Positions 7,000 to 19,612 of a stretch of 64,000 nucleotides of DNA are shown in pieces. How positions within the stretch are numbered: position 1 is the first letter of the stretch; every line of letters begins with the position of its first letter. Below the pieces are notes generated by a model. It made no database searches and was not told where the DNA came from. It saw nothing but the letters and a program-made list of their open reading frames with translations. The stretch comes from Chloroflexota bacterium. GTDB lineage: Bacteria > Chloroflexota > Dormibacteria > Dormibacterales > Dormibacteraceae. A program made the translations under genes and the position numbers. The stretch spans positions 124,001-188,000 of the forward strand of contig VBEG01000024.1 of the NCBI GenBank assembly GCA_005882115.1. Direction: 5' to 3'.

Positions 7000-8274
7000 A
7001 TGGCCAATAGGCTTCCTTCATCCGCGAGTTGGCTTCGCTGGCTCACGCCCGGGCTGCAGATCAAACGCTGGCTCCTCCTGCTCATGGTGTCCGAGCTGGT
7101 CCTCGTGCTCGGCGTTGCGTACGCCCTCAAGGAGATCTACCAGACAGCCCACCTGCCGCAGAGCTTCTACTGGATCACGCTGCAGTTCCTGCCCTACTGG
7201 GCGCGTGCGGTCGTGTTCAGCATCTTCGGCGTCGGGCTGCTCGTGGTCAGTTACTTGAAGCTCACGCAATCCGTCCTCGGCCCATTTCTCCCCGGGACGA
7301 ACACGGGCAGCGTGGTCGAGGTGATCCACGCATTCCGGCTGCGCGGCCGCGGGCCGCGCATCGTCGCGATCGGCGGCGGCACCGGTTTGAGCTCTTTGCT
7401 GCGAGGCCTCAAGACCTACACCTCCAACCTGTCCGCGATCGTGACCGTCGCCGACGACGGCGGCTCGTCGGGCAGGCTGCGCGACGAATATCGAATTCTT
7501 CCGCCGGGTGACTTCCGCCAGTGCCTGATCGCGCTCGCGGACGCCGAGCCGCTCATGAAGCAGCTCTTCGACCATCGTTTCAAAGAAGGCTCCCTCAACG
7601 GCCACGCCTTCGGAAACCTCTTCATCATGGCGATGGCGGACGTCACCGGAAACTTCGAACAGGCGCTGCGCGAATCCGGCAAGGTGCTCGCGGTCAAGGG
7701 GACGATCCTCCCTTCGACCCTGCGGGACGTGACGCTCGTGGCATCCATCAACGGAAGCACCGTCGAGGGCGAGTCGCAGATCCCCAAGCAGAACTCACCG
7801 ATCAGCCACGTCTTCCTCAAGCCGGACGGCGTGCAGGTCAACCCCGAAGCCGCGCAGGCCATCCTGAACGCGGAGCTGATCATCGTCGGCCCGGGCTCCC
7901 TCTACACCTCGATCTTGCCGAACCTTCTCGTCGAAGGCATGGTGGAGGCGATCAAGGCGTCCGCGGCGCTGAAGCTCTACATCTGCAACCTGGCGGCCCA
8001 GCCGGGCGAGACGGACGGATACGGAGTCCAGGACTACCTTCGCGTCATCCGCGAACACGTCGGATCGAACCTCTTCGATTTCGTGCTCGTCAACTCGAAC
8101 ACGACGCACGCGCCGACAGGCGGTCAGGAAGCGGTGATCTTCAGGCCGGCGGACATCACGCGCCACCCTGAGGTTCGGTTCATCGCCTCCGACGTGGTGA
8201 ATACGCGCAAGCCGTCACACCACGATCCGGAGAAATTGGCGCGAACCATCATGCGGAAGGTCTGGCAGGCTTAG
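7000..8274 (+). CDS. yvcK: YvcK/CofD-family protein (gluconeogenesis factor-like) with N-terminal membrane anchor
   Basis: 424 aa. The C-terminal 300 residues are a YvcK-type UDP-sugar/nucleotide-binding Rossmann protein: VAIGGGTGLSSLLRGLK (about 122-138), VADDGGSSGRLRDE, NGHAFGNLF and VGPGSLYTSILPNL. YvcK links peptidoglycan precursor metabolism with central carbon use. Unlike the soluble Bacillus protein, this one has about 90 extra N-terminal residues with two membrane spans (about 24-43 and 66-86), which would tether the domain to the inner face of the membrane. The usual neighbours RapZ and WhiA are absent. No ribosome site precedes the ATG. Its 3' end overlaps the convergent PAP2 gene by 26 bp. 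Confidence 0.9.
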   Translation: MANRLPSSASWLRWLTPGLQIKRWLLLLMVSELVLVLGVAYALKEIYQTAHLPQSFYWITLQFLPYWARAVVFSIFGVGLLVVSYLKLTQSVLGPFLPGTNTGSVVEVIHAFRLRGRGPRIVAIGGGTGLSSLLRGLKTYTSNLSAIVTVADDGGSSGRLRDEYRILPPGDFRQCLIALADAEPLMKQLFDHRFKEGSLNGHAFGNLFIMAMADVTGNFEQALRESGKVLAVKGTILPSTLRDVTLVASINGSTVEGESQIPKQNSPISHVFLKPDGVQVNPEAAQAILNAELIIVGPGSLYTSILPNLLVEGMVEAIKASAALKLYICNLAAQPGETDGYGVQDYLRVIREHVGSNLFDFVLVNSNTTHAPTGGQEAVIFRPADITRHPEVRFIASDVVNTRKPSHHDPEKLARTIMRKVWQA

Positions 8275-9145
8275 CCGCCGCCCGTCGCGCGCGCCATCGC
8301 ACGAAGCCCTCGACCAGGATCGTCGCCGCCACAACGTAGAGGAGGCCATCGAGCGCGTCGACGATGTAGTGCTCGCCCAGGTAGACGATCGATGCGATCA
8401 CCGCGAGTGACCAGAGGATGAGCAGGATCGCCAGCCAGCGGTAGCGACGCCACGCGTAGACCGCGCCAAGCATGGGAAACGCGGCGTGCAGCGATGGAAA
8501 GGCCGCGAACTGGTTCGGATTCAGATGCGTGTAGAGCGGCGTGACGACGTAGTTCTTGCCCCAGATCTTGTCGACCGTCTCGTTGAGGATCTTGTGCACG
8601 ACCTCGCCCGATGGCACGCGATCGGAGCTGAACTGCCACCACGGCGGCGCCGATGGCCAGAAGAGGTATGTGATGAAAGAGAGAAACGCCATCAGCAGCA
8701 AGGCGGCGATGAAACGGTGGTAGTGATCGCGGCTTCGCAGCCAGAACACAAAACCGACAAGGATCGGCAGCGGGAAGTGCATGAAGTAGAAAAACATCGC
8801 GACCAGGTCCTGCACCCCGATCGAGTCTTGGTGATAGAAGGCATGCTGCACGGTCAGTGTCGGCAGCGTGCCCGCAAAGACCGCCCGCTCAAGTCCGGAG
8901 AGGTCATGCGGCGCGAATCCAGTCTTGGCGGCGAACCCGCGCATCGCCTCATACGCGAAGAAGAGCAGCAGGAAGGGAAGCCAGTCCGCGAGAAAGGTTC
9001 GGCCTCGACCCATGGCGACGGCGATCAGGAGCAGCGCGAGGACGACCCACTCCGGCTCGATCGAGATGCCGCGCCACAGCATCACGCCGAAGAGGATTGA
9101 GAGGTAGACAAGAGAGCCGATCAGGAGGGCGCCAGGCTTGCGCAT
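8249..9145 (-). CDS. PAP2-superfamily membrane protein (inositol phosphorylceramide synthase/AUR1-like)
   Basis: About 298-aa polytopic protein with roughly six membrane segments. The phosphatase signature is PSLHAAFP and then GEHYIVDALDG, with the two catalytic-type His residues, as in PAP2/IPC-synthase-like proteins that transfer or remove lipid-head phosphate. A lumen-side WPSAPPWW segment is also typical. I use the ATG at 9145, just past the RidA stop. A TTG at 9190 is possible, but it overlaps ridA and has no ribosome site. Its substrate is unknown. Confidence 0.8.
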   Translation of the reverse strand: MRKPGALLIGSLVYLSILFGVMLWRGISIEPEWVVLALLLIAVAMGRGRTFLADWLPFLLLFFAYEAMRGFAAKTGFAPHDLSGLERAVFAGTLPTLTVQHAFYHQDSIGVQDLVAMFFYFMHFPLPILVGFVFWLRSRDHYHRFIAALLLMAFLSFITYLFWPSAPPWWQFSSDRVPSGEVVHKILNETVDKIWGKNYVVTPLYTHLNPNQFAAFPSLHAAFPMLGAVYAWRRYRWLAILLILWSLAVIASIVYLGEHYIVDALDGLLYVVAATILVEGFVRWRARRAAAKPARPSA

Positions 9146-9158
9146 TCGTGCGCGGAGG

Positions 9159-9635
9159 TCAGCGAGTGCGGACAACGGCCACCGCCGCAATCTCGATCGT
9201 CACGTTGAAGGGCAGCGAGTTGGTGCCCAAAGCCGCCCGGGTGTGCTTGCCCGCCTCGCCCAGCACCTCCACGAGCAGATCCGACGCCCCGTTCATGACT
9301 TTGGGCTGATCGCCGAAGTCATCGGTCGACAGGACGAAACCGATCAGCTGCATCAGCCCTTCGACCCGATCCAGGCCAACTGCTGACTCGATCTGGGCGA
9401 GGACACGCAGGGCACACAACCGCGCGCGTCGCGTCGCTTCCTCGACCGAGATCTCATCTGGACAGCGGCCCTTCAGCAGCTGATCGCCGTCCGCCGACAC
9501 CTGTCCCGCCACGTACAGCAGCGCGCGGCCATCGGCGATCGGCACCAGTTTTGTCTGAACGTAGGAGGCAGCGGGTGGGGGCGGCGCCGGCAACGCGATG
9601 CCAAGCTCGCGCAAACGCTCGTGCGGATTCGCCAA
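9159..9635 (-). CDS. RidA/YjgF-family protein
   Basis: 158-aa RidA-fold protein. Family members hydrolyse reactive enamine/imine intermediates or have related roles. Characteristic parts are LLYVAGQVSADGD, ATRRARLCALRVLAQIES and the C-terminal LPFNVTIEIAAVAVV. The Arg usually needed for imine hydrolysis is not clearly present at the normal spot, so it may belong to the YjgF subfamilies of unknown activity. The start is TTG 9635, 9 nt after a TAGACT box (9645-9650) that lies just past the stop of the upstream beta-propeller gene. This suggests its own short-leader transcript in addition to read-through. Confidence 0.83.
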   Translation of the reverse strand: MANPHERLRELGIALPAPPPPAASYVQTKLVPIADGRALLYVAGQVSADGDQLLKGRCPDEISVEEATRRARLCALRVLAQIESAVGLDRVEGLMQLIGFVLSTDDFGDQPKVMNGASDLLVEVLGEAGKHTRAALGTNSLPFNVTIEIAAVAVVRTR

Positions 9636-9644
9636 GGGAATCCG

Positions 9645-9650
9645 AGTCTA
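9645..9650 (-). promoter_or_regulatory. -10-like TAGACT upstream of the RidA-family gene
   Basis: TAGACT followed by 9 nt and the TTG start. The same hexamer precedes the genes starting at 32655, 33632 and 59440. Confidence 0.4.
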
Positions 9651-9655
9651 GCGGG

Positions 9656-10933
9656 CTACCTGTAGCGGCCGCGCAGGTGCGCGGCGATCGCGGTGAAGAT
9701 GACCGCGAGCGCTCCCAGCCCGAGTCCGATGTAAGGCAGCTGCGGGGAGGCAAGGAGCTCGTCGACGATTGACCGATTGCCCAAGGGCGTGGCTCGAGCG
9801 CCGCTCGCGACCGGTGATGCCGTGCCAGGGGGACCCTGTGGCGTACCACCCGTGTCGTGATAGGCCCACAGCGCCGCGGTGTGACTCGACGGTCGAAACG
9901 TCGCCACGTAGAGGACCGGCTTCTCGTCGTTGGAGACCGCCAGCGCGGTGATCGACGCATCAGGCGGCCGCAGACTCGTGAATGTCTGACCCGAGTTGTT
10001 CGTCCGCCATAAACCGCCCGACCCCGACCCCCCGCCATCGCTCGCCACGTAGAAACGGTCGTAGTGGACGGTGATGAAATCAGTCTGCGTGTAATCGGTG
10101 GTGGGGAGCAGTCCACCGCCGCTCAGCGGAGTGAACGTCGCGCCGTTGTCTCTCGATTGGAACAGGCCTGTGTTCGTACCCAGGAGGAGCGGCCTCACGT
10201 TGCCGGTCGGGGGGAGCGGCCCCGATGTGAGCCTGACGGCGATCGTGCCGCTGATCGCCGGGCTGATCTGTTTCCAGATGGCTCCACCGTCGAGGCTCTC
10301 GTAAAGAGGCAGGCTGCTCCCCGACGATGGCGAATCGCCGCCCGCAATGAGCCTTACAGGTGCGTGGATCGCCTCCACCGCAATGGCATTGATATTGCGG
10401 TTGGCCAACCCGGACTGCGCCCAGGACAAACCGTCTGCGCTCACGTAAACGCCATGGTCCGTACCCGCGGCGACAAAGGTCAACGCAAATGCAAATGCGT
10501 GGACCGTGCGGCCATCGATGCCTCGCGGCGTAGTCCACGTGGCCCCACTGTCGCGGCTCAACAGCGCGCCCGACCCGCGCGTACCGGCGAGCACAACGCC
10601 TTGTGCTGACAGACTGAATGCAATCGTACTGATGGCCGACCTCCCGGAATGAACCGGGGTCCAGGTCGCACCGCCATTCGTGCTTCGGAAGAGCGAGCCC
10701 CGCGCGTCGCCCGCGATGACCAGCTGGCTGTTGAAGGGATCCGCGGCGAGCGCGAACAACGCAGATCGCGGTTGGTTCGGCAGCGGTGCAAGCGCGACCC
10801 ACGTCGAGTCCGGTAGCGCGGCGACAACCACCGGTGATCCCGGGATCGCAACCACCCACAGCGCCACGATCGTCGCAAGAAGACGTTGGCCAAACAGCGA
10901 CACGAGCCTGCCGATTATCACCTCATGCGACAT
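9656..10933 (-). CDS. Exported beta-propeller (BNR/sortilin-like repeat) protein with C-terminal membrane anchor
   Basis: 425 aa. N-terminal signal or anchor at about 14-38 (RLLATIVALWVVAIP), then repeated blades with BNR/Asp-box signatures: SLFRSTNGGATWTPV, LLSRDSGATWTTP, LYESLDGGAIWKQ, LFQSRDNGATFTPL and LWRTNNSGQTFTSL. A C-terminal transmembrane helix (PYIGLGLGALAVIF) and basic tail leave the propeller outside the cell. Such propellers resemble YCF48/sortilin-type proteins. No catalytic residues are evident, so binding or a structural role is the cautious reading. I chose ATG 10933 because the longer in-frame extension lacks any signal and overlaps the divergent gene. Confidence 0.8.
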   Translation of the reverse strand: MSHEVIIGRLVSLFGQRLLATIVALWVVAIPGSPVVVAALPDSTWVALAPLPNQPRSALFALAADPFNSQLVIAGDARGSLFRSTNGGATWTPVHSGRSAISTIAFSLSAQGVVLAGTRGSGALLSRDSGATWTTPRGIDGRTVHAFAFALTFVAAGTDHGVYVSADGLSWAQSGLANRNINAIAVEAIHAPVRLIAGGDSPSSGSSLPLYESLDGGAIWKQISPAISGTIAVRLTSGPLPPTGNVRPLLLGTNTGLFQSRDNGATFTPLSGGGLLPTTDYTQTDFITVHYDRFYVASDGGGSGSGGLWRTNNSGQTFTSLRPPDASITALAVSNDEKPVLYVATFRPSSHTAALWAYHDTGGTPQGPPGTASPVASGARATPLGNRSIVDELLASPQLPYIGLGLGALAVIFTAIAAHLRGRYR

Positions 10934-10990
10934 TCCGATCAAATGGAAGAGCGCCCGGCGCGATCGCGGGTCTCGCCCGGGCCTTTTGCC

Positions 10991-10996
10991 TACAAT
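10991..10996 (+). promoter_or_regulatory. -10-like TACAAT, 6 nt before GTG 11003
   Basis: TACAAT differs from TATAAT at one position, and CCGCAG separates it from the GTG. It supports a leaderless start at 11003 rather than the upstream ATG at 10943. Confidence 0.5.
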
Positions 10997-11002
10997 CCGC
11001 AG

Positions 11003-12067
11003 GTGCTGTCCCGAGGACAACGCGAGCTCAAGGCCAGGGCGCCTGGTTCGTGGTTCAAAAGTGCAGGCTCCTGGCTGGATCGCGCTGCGTTCAAGCCGGC
11101 CACGCTTCCCGACGATCTCGTGACCGCGATCGCTCTGATACCTCCAATCGCGGCCGGGCTCATCATCTTCAAGCTCCCCGCGCTCCAGATGCTGGCGATC
11201 GCCGCCGCGGCGGGGACCCTGGGCTTGATCGCCGCGCGCGTTTTGATGCGCGGCCAATCACGGCATCCAGGAATCAGCGTGCTGCTCGCTCCCCTTTTTG
11301 GCGTCTCCCTCGTTGGCACGGGCGCCAGCTTCATCGTGACAATCGAGGTCGCTGTTCTCGCCGTGGTCGTCGATTTCCTGCGCGCGCAATATATGCCCGC
11401 GCTTCGTGCGCAAGCTGGTCTGCTTGCGTACGCAGCGATCGCGCTCGTGACGCGCGGCGGACCTTCCGCTTATGTCAATCCCGCGAGTGGCGGCGCGTTC
11501 GCCGATCCGATCGCGATCTGGTACCAGTTCTTCACGGCCGGTTCTGCGCCATATGACCCAATCAAGCTCTACGTGGGCAATGTGCCCGGCCCGGTCTTCG
11601 CGACGTCGCTGCTCGCCGTCGCGGTGGCAGCCGCCTGGCTCGCCTACGCCCGTCGCGTGAGCATCGTTGTGCTGTTCGGGTTTCTCGCTGGATCGCTGGT
11701 CGCGATCTACACGTTTCACTGGGATCCGCTGTTTCAGCTCGACAGCGGCCCGACATGGTTTGTCGCCGCCCTCATCCTGGCCGACCGCCGCCTCCTCCCA
11801 GACTCACGGGCGCTGCGGCCGACGCTCGGCTTTGCCGCAGGGCTGTTCGCCGTCGGGCTGAGGCGGCCACCCCAGGGCACGTGGTTCGGAAGCCATGGCC
11901 TCGAGGTCGCATTCTTCACGGTGGCGACGATCCAGGCGGTGATGGCCATCGTCGTGATCCTGTACTGGTCGGCCTCTGTCGCTAGGGAGCGCGAGAAGCG
12001 AACCCGACGGCTGCGTCAGCGCGAGGCGAACCTACGCGTGGTCAAGTCGATCAGCCGGGTGTCTTAG
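11003..12067 (+). CDS. RnfD/NqrB-like integral membrane protein
   Basis: About 354-aa membrane protein with roughly nine hydrophobic segments, resembling the RnfD/NqrB family whose members carry a covalent flavin and form the membrane core of ion-pumping oxidoreductases. The region LDSGPTWFVAALILADRRLLP and the preceding GPVFATSLLAVAVAAAW recall that fold. No other rnf/nqr subunit is adjacent, and the S/TGAT-type flavinylation motif is not obvious, so function is uncertain. GTG 11003 is preferred because of the TACAAT box; ATG 10943 is the alternative. The C-terminus ends in a basic, coiled-coil-like tail. It is divergent from the beta-propeller gene and overlaps the convergent winged-helix gene by 4 bp. 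Confidence 0.6.
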   Translation: MLSRGQRELKARAPGSWFKSAGSWLDRAAFKPATLPDDLVTAIALIPPIAAGLIIFKLPALQMLAIAAAAGTLGLIAARVLMRGQSRHPGISVLLAPLFGVSLVGTGASFIVTIEVAVLAVVVDFLRAQYMPALRAQAGLLAYAAIALVTRGGPSAYVNPASGGAFADPIAIWYQFFTAGSAPYDPIKLYVGNVPGPVFATSLLAVAVAAAWLAYARRVSIVVLFGFLAGSLVAIYTFHWDPLFQLDSGPTWFVAALILADRRLLPDSRALRPTLGFAAGLFAVGLRRPPQGTWFGSHGLEVAFFTVATIQAVMAIVVILYWSASVAREREKRTRRLRQREANLRVVKSISRVS

Positions 12068-13197
12068 GCGAAGCTGACCTCGGTCTTCGACTGATCTAGT
12101 GCGCGCGCGAGCTCTTTGGCGCGCTTACGGACCGCCGCGGTCTCAGACGAGGTCAGGCGACGGAACTGTTGGACGCTGATGCTCATTGTGTTTTTCGCAA
12201 CGGTGTGCGTCCAGGTGCCGGCCACGCTGCCTTCAACCAGCACGACGGCCGAGATCCATCCCGCGGTGCGGCTGACCTTGGGTGCGTGGATGCGCTCGAA
12301 CAGGTGGTCGCGCGAGGCGTGGCCCAGAAGATACGGGTCGAACAGAGGAAGGAGCTGCACGGGCTCGTCGTTCATCGCGCCCTTGATTGCGTCGAGGTCC
12401 GCGGCCAGCGCATCCAGGCGTGCGCCGTCGACCGAGACGTGTACCAGCTCATCGGCCAGACCTGACCAGGCGGCGTTGCCGATGCCGGGCCAGGCGCCCC
12501 ACCACCGCGCGAAATCGTTCTTCGTCGCCGGCCCGTAGGCGTGCAGATAGCGGCGCGCGGCCTCCACGAGCGCGACCTCGGGGTCGACGTCACGCCACTC
12601 GTGCAACCACTTCCGCGGGTTGACGAAGGTGACGCTCTGACCGCGGTTGGGACCGAAGCAAAGGCGGCCGTTGCGGGCCGATGGCTTGAGCATCCCTCCC
12701 CAACCCGACCTGAGCGCCTCGTGTATACGCGCCGGCTTGCCCTTGCCGACGACCGCGATCAGCTCTTCGCGACTCATGGGCTTACCGTCGAGCGCGCCAC
12801 CAATGTCGTCGACCAGCTGCCAGAGCTCTGGCTCTTTGACCTGGACGAACTTCAGCCAGGCGTTGCTCGCCTTGATCCAGCGCCGGCTCATCGCGGCCGT
12901 GTAGAGCGGCAGATCATCGGCGCGCGTGAGGTGCAGCGTGCCACGCATCAGCCACGTCTTCACGAGGGTGCGGTCGGTCCAGAGCGCCTTGCGGACATCG
13001 TCGACGGCGCAATCGACGCGGACGGCGATCTGGAGCTCCGCGGCGGACATGAGCTGCGCCTGGGCGCCACCGATCTCGCCCACGATCCGCGCCAGGTCTT
13101 TCTTCGATGCCCTGCCAGTCAGGTGGTGACGCTGCAGGCGGAACGCGTGGACCTGGGGCCAGGTCAGCTCGGCTTCCGGCTTCGCCAGGGACTTCAA
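12064..13197 (-). CDS. Winged-helix DNA-binding domain protein (AlkZ/YcaQ-like)
   Basis: 377-aa protein of the HTH_42/AlkZ-like family, annotated as winged-helix DNA-binding proteins; characterised members are DNA glycosylases acting on crosslinks or alkylated bases. Typical segments are QVHAFRLQRHHLTGRA at the N-terminus, RGTLHLTRADDLPLY, YGPATKNDFARWWG and LLPLFDPYLLGH. The QxQ motif associated with glycosylase activity is not clear in these segments, so catalytic status is open. The start is a TTG at 13197, 6 nt after the purA stop, suggesting read-through from purA. The 3' end overlaps the plus-strand RnfD-like gene by 4 bp. Confidence 0.78.
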   Translation of the reverse strand: MKSLAKPEAELTWPQVHAFRLQRHHLTGRASKKDLARIVGEIGGAQAQLMSAAELQIAVRVDCAVDDVRKALWTDRTLVKTWLMRGTLHLTRADDLPLYTAAMSRRWIKASNAWLKFVQVKEPELWQLVDDIGGALDGKPMSREELIAVVGKGKPARIHEALRSGWGGMLKPSARNGRLCFGPNRGQSVTFVNPRKWLHEWRDVDPEVALVEAARRYLHAYGPATKNDFARWWGAWPGIGNAAWSGLADELVHVSVDGARLDALAADLDAIKGAMNDEPVQLLPLFDPYLLGHASRDHLFERIHAPKVSRTAGWISAVVLVEGSVAGTWTHTVAKNTMSISVQQFRRLTSSETAAVRKRAKELARALDQSKTEVSFA

Positions 13198-13203
13198 CGC
13201 GCG

Positions 13204-17141
<3,938 letters not shown>

Positions 17142-17150
17142 GCCGGGTTC

Positions 17151-17600
17151 CTAGCGGTCCTGCGTGACGATCACGTTGACGTGAGCGCTCACGTCACGGT
17201 GCAGCTTGAGCGAGACCTGGTGCTCGCCCAGCGTCCTGATCGGCTCCTTCATGTCGATCTTGTGCCGGTCGATCTCGACGCGGTGCTGCGCTTTCAGCGC
17301 GGCCGCGATGTCCTGGTTGGTGATCGAGCCGAACGCCTTGTCCTCGGCCCCGACCTTCAACCGCACGACCACGGTCTTGTTGTCGATCTCGTCAGCCACG
17401 GTCTGCGCCTCGGTGCGCTCCTTCGTCTCCTTCTTGGAGGCAGCGTCCCGCAGGCGCTTCGCTTCGGCCTCCGCCCCCTTACCCGCCGCGACGGCCAGCT
17501 TGCGACGAAGCAGGAAGTTGCGCCCGTATCCGTCGGCGACCTCCCTGACGTCGCCGGCTCGGCCGACATTCTCGACATCCTTCGTCAGCAAGACCCGCAA
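17151..17600 (-). CDS. rplI: 50S ribosomal protein L9
   Basis: 149 aa, the typical L9 length, when started at TTG 17600 (MRVLLTKDVENVG) with GGAGG 9 nt upstream. N-terminal rRNA-binding domain includes GDVREVADGYGRNFLL, then the long connecting helix rich in Lys/Glu/Ala (VAAGKGAEAEAKRLRDAA), then the C-terminal domain with VGAEDKAFGSITNQDIA. L9 binds 23S rRNA near the L1 stalk. The start codon lies one base after the TGA of the DUF1232 gene (TGAATTG), so the two are probably coupled. Confidence 0.95.
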   Translation of the reverse strand: MRVLLTKDVENVGRAGDVREVADGYGRNFLLRRKLAVAAGKGAEAEAKRLRDAASKKETKERTEAQTVADEIDNKTVVVRLKVGAEDKAFGSITNQDIAAALKAQHRVEIDRHKIDMKEPIRTLGEHQVSLKLHRDVSAHVNVIVTQDR

Positions 17601-17601
17601 T

Positions 17602-18015
17602 TCACCCGACCTCCGATATGGATTCATATTCGTCGCGGTGGCGGACTCGCGAACGGATTCGATCGACAAAACGCCCCACCCCATGGCGCGTGGCGGCCAG
17701 GGTGTCCTGGACATCGCGATCCCACACGCTCTGCTTCGCTTTCAGCGCGGCCTCGTGCTCGCGCCTTATGTCTTCAGGGCACGCGGCGACGAACGTCTCG
17801 ATCGCCAGGATGCCCAGCGCCAGCATGTCCAGCTCGCCCAAAACCGGGATCCATGCCGGGAAGTCGAGCGGGCTGACGATGATGCAAAGCGCGCCCAGTA
17901 GTACTGCTTTCGGCGCCGCGGGCACACGGTCGTCCCGCAGCAGGCAGTAGGCCAGCTTGCCGTGTCTCGGCACATCGACCAGGACGGATTTTGCCCGCGA
18001 AAGGATGGATGGCAT
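17602..18015 (-). CDS. DUF1232 (YkvA-like) small membrane protein
   Basis: 137 aa. The core LRDDRVPAAPKAVLLGALCI and SPLDFPAWIPVLGELDMLAL is the DUF1232 signature, with two hydrophobic helices around an SP(I/L)D-P-(I/W)-P turn. The C-terminal 50 residues are charged and helical. Function is unknown; members occur next to varied housekeeping genes. It overlaps the rplI start context and probably shares its transcript. The ATG at 18015 has no clear ribosome site. Confidence 0.8.
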   Translation of the reverse strand: MPSILSRAKSVLVDVPRHGKLAYCLLRDDRVPAAPKAVLLGALCIIVSPLDFPAWIPVLGELDMLALGILAIETFVAACPEDIRREHEAALKAKQSVWDRDVQDTLAATRHGVGRFVDRIRSRVRHRDEYESISEVG

Positions 18016-18041
18016 AGGGGGCCGGCAAAGCCTAACAGCAG

Positions 18042-19328
18042 TTATGGATGGTCAGAAACCCCATTAACAGTAGCCGCCCTGCTCCGCCTGACGGCGATCA
18101 GACATGCGAGCCACAAAGCAAGAATCCCGACCACTCCGAACTCCGCCATGAGGCGCAGGACGATCAAATTCGAGTACCCGGTGACGAGAAGAGCCTGCAT
18201 CAGCTTGTGAGCGGGACCGATCAAAAACCAGGAGACGCCGACCAGCCCGATGACGGTCCAATCGCGGCGACGTATGGCCCACATGATCAGGACAAAAATC
18301 GGCAGCAGCAGCAGAACAAGGTGCGTTCCCCACGAGTACGACGCGATGAGCGGCGTCGCGGCCACCACCGCGGCCGCCTCCAGCGCGCGTCCCATCGCCG
18401 ACGTGGCGCGGGGTCGCAACACGGCGAGCGTCAGCAGCAGGACGATGAACGCGATCAACACGGTCAAGACGCGGGCACCCGCGGGACTTCCGCGAACCGT
18501 GAGGAACGTGTCCGGGTCGAACAGTCGGGCGAGCGTGCCGCCCGGCGAATGATTCTCGAAGAAACCCGTGCCCGCACTCACCGCCGGCAGCACCTTGAAG
18601 AGGTACTCGAACAGGTATTGCGGCGCACCCATTATCCACAGGACCAGGCCGGCTGCGGCGGCAGCGACTAGCATCGACCAACGCCGCGCCCAGAGCACGA
18701 GCAGGACCACAGGTCCCTGGATCAGCTTCAATGCCGCGGCTACGCCAAGCGCCGCGCCGCCCCACCACTGCGCCCTCGAATCGTTCTCCTGGACCCAGGC
18801 CCAGAACCACAACCCCGACAGGCCGAGGAGAACAAGGTTGATCTGGCCTTCCGAGATGTTGCCGATCACGGGCTCGAACGCGAGCGCGAGCAAGACCAGG
18901 AGCGCGGCGAGCTGCCAGTCGTCCACACGCAGGGCCTTCAGCGCGAGCCAGATGAAGACGGCCAGCGAGGCGTTGAGCACCAGCACCGCACCGACAGTGA
19001 TGACGCCGCCGCTCACACCGACCAGGGGCTGCAGCATCCAGGCGAGCACGGGCGGCATGACGTATTGCGGGCCGGTCGGCTCGAGACAGCCGATCGTCGC
19101 GCAAAGGTCGTACGGGTCCAAGCCCGATGCGAGACGGCCGGCCGCACGCATGTAGCTCTCCTGGAAGTCGCCGAGATACCCACCGAAGAAAATCGGCTGA
19201 ACCAGCGCCTGCCAGAGGTAGGTCGCGACGATCGGTACGCCGGCGATGCCGAGGAGCACGCTGCGGAATCGCCGGTTGTCGAGCGCCGACGCCCGGGGCC
19301 GGGCAGTCGAGGCGAGCTCTCCGATCAC
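18042..19328 (-). CDS. Glycosyltransferase family 87 (DUF2029-like) membrane protein
   Basis: 428-aa protein with about ten membrane segments. The N-terminal loop GDFQESYMRAAGRLASGLDPYD contains the acidic pair and DPYD element typical of the GT87 mannosyltransferase/DUF2029 group. These use polyprenyl-phosphate sugars outside the membrane. Later loops GQINLVLLGLSGLWFWAW and AAALKLIQGPVVLLV match the family pattern GQ(V/I)N and K-P. Start GTG 19328 is 8 nt after a GATAAT box. No sugar acceptor is suggested by neighbours. Confidence 0.78.
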   Translation of the reverse strand: MIGELASTARPRASALDNRRFRSVLLGIAGVPIVATYLWQALVQPIFFGGYLGDFQESYMRAAGRLASGLDPYDLCATIGCLEPTGPQYVMPPVLAWMLQPLVGVSGGVITVGAVLVLNASLAVFIWLALKALRVDDWQLAALLVLLALAFEPVIGNISEGQINLVLLGLSGLWFWAWVQENDSRAQWWGGAALGVAAALKLIQGPVVLLVLWARRWSMLVAAAAAGLVLWIMGAPQYLFEYLFKVLPAVSAGTGFFENHSPGGTLARLFDPDTFLTVRGSPAGARVLTVLIAFIVLLLTLAVLRPRATSAMGRALEAAAVVAATPLIASYSWGTHLVLLLLPIFVLIMWAIRRRDWTVIGLVGVSWFLIGPAHKLMQALLVTGYSNLIVLRLMAEFGVVGILALWLACLIAVRRSRAATVNGVSDHP

Positions 19329-19336
19329 GAGGGCGA

Positions 19337-19342
19337 ATTATC
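19337..19342 (-). promoter_or_regulatory. -10-like GATAAT, 8 nt before GTG of the GT87 gene
   Basis: GATAAT differs from TATAAT at one position and is separated from the GTG by TCGCCCTC, giving an essentially leaderless transcript. Confidence 0.5.
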
Positions 19343-19353
19343 CGGCTGTGGTC

Positions 19354-19404
19354 AGCCCCTCCGGCGGCTTCGCCGCCACCTCCCGATGAACGAGGAGGAG
19401 TTCC
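19354..19404. repeat. Dispersed intergenic hairpin repeat, copy 1
   Basis: CCCCTCC, then hairpin GGCGGC-TTC-GCCGCC, then CACCTCCC, about 10 variable bases and GGAGGAGTTC. The same layout recurs at 42623-42672 and, more diverged, at 33685-33733. It sits in the divergent spacer between the GT87 gene and the AMP-forming ligase. The function is unknown; REP-like elements have this form. Confidence 0.55.
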
Positions 19405-19612
19405 CTAAGAAGAAAACGAGGCGGCGCCTGCAGCGGACACCGCCTCGACCGGGGGCCATCGGGTGACACGCGTTTGGTTTTTTTGCGCCGCTTTACGGCC
19501 GTTGCCTACTTTTGGAGGCCAACCTTTGCGCGAACTGTCGACGGTCCCGGACGGAGAACGAATTGCCTCCACCTTGCGACGAACCGACGACAATGTCAAG
19601 GGGGTATTGCGC

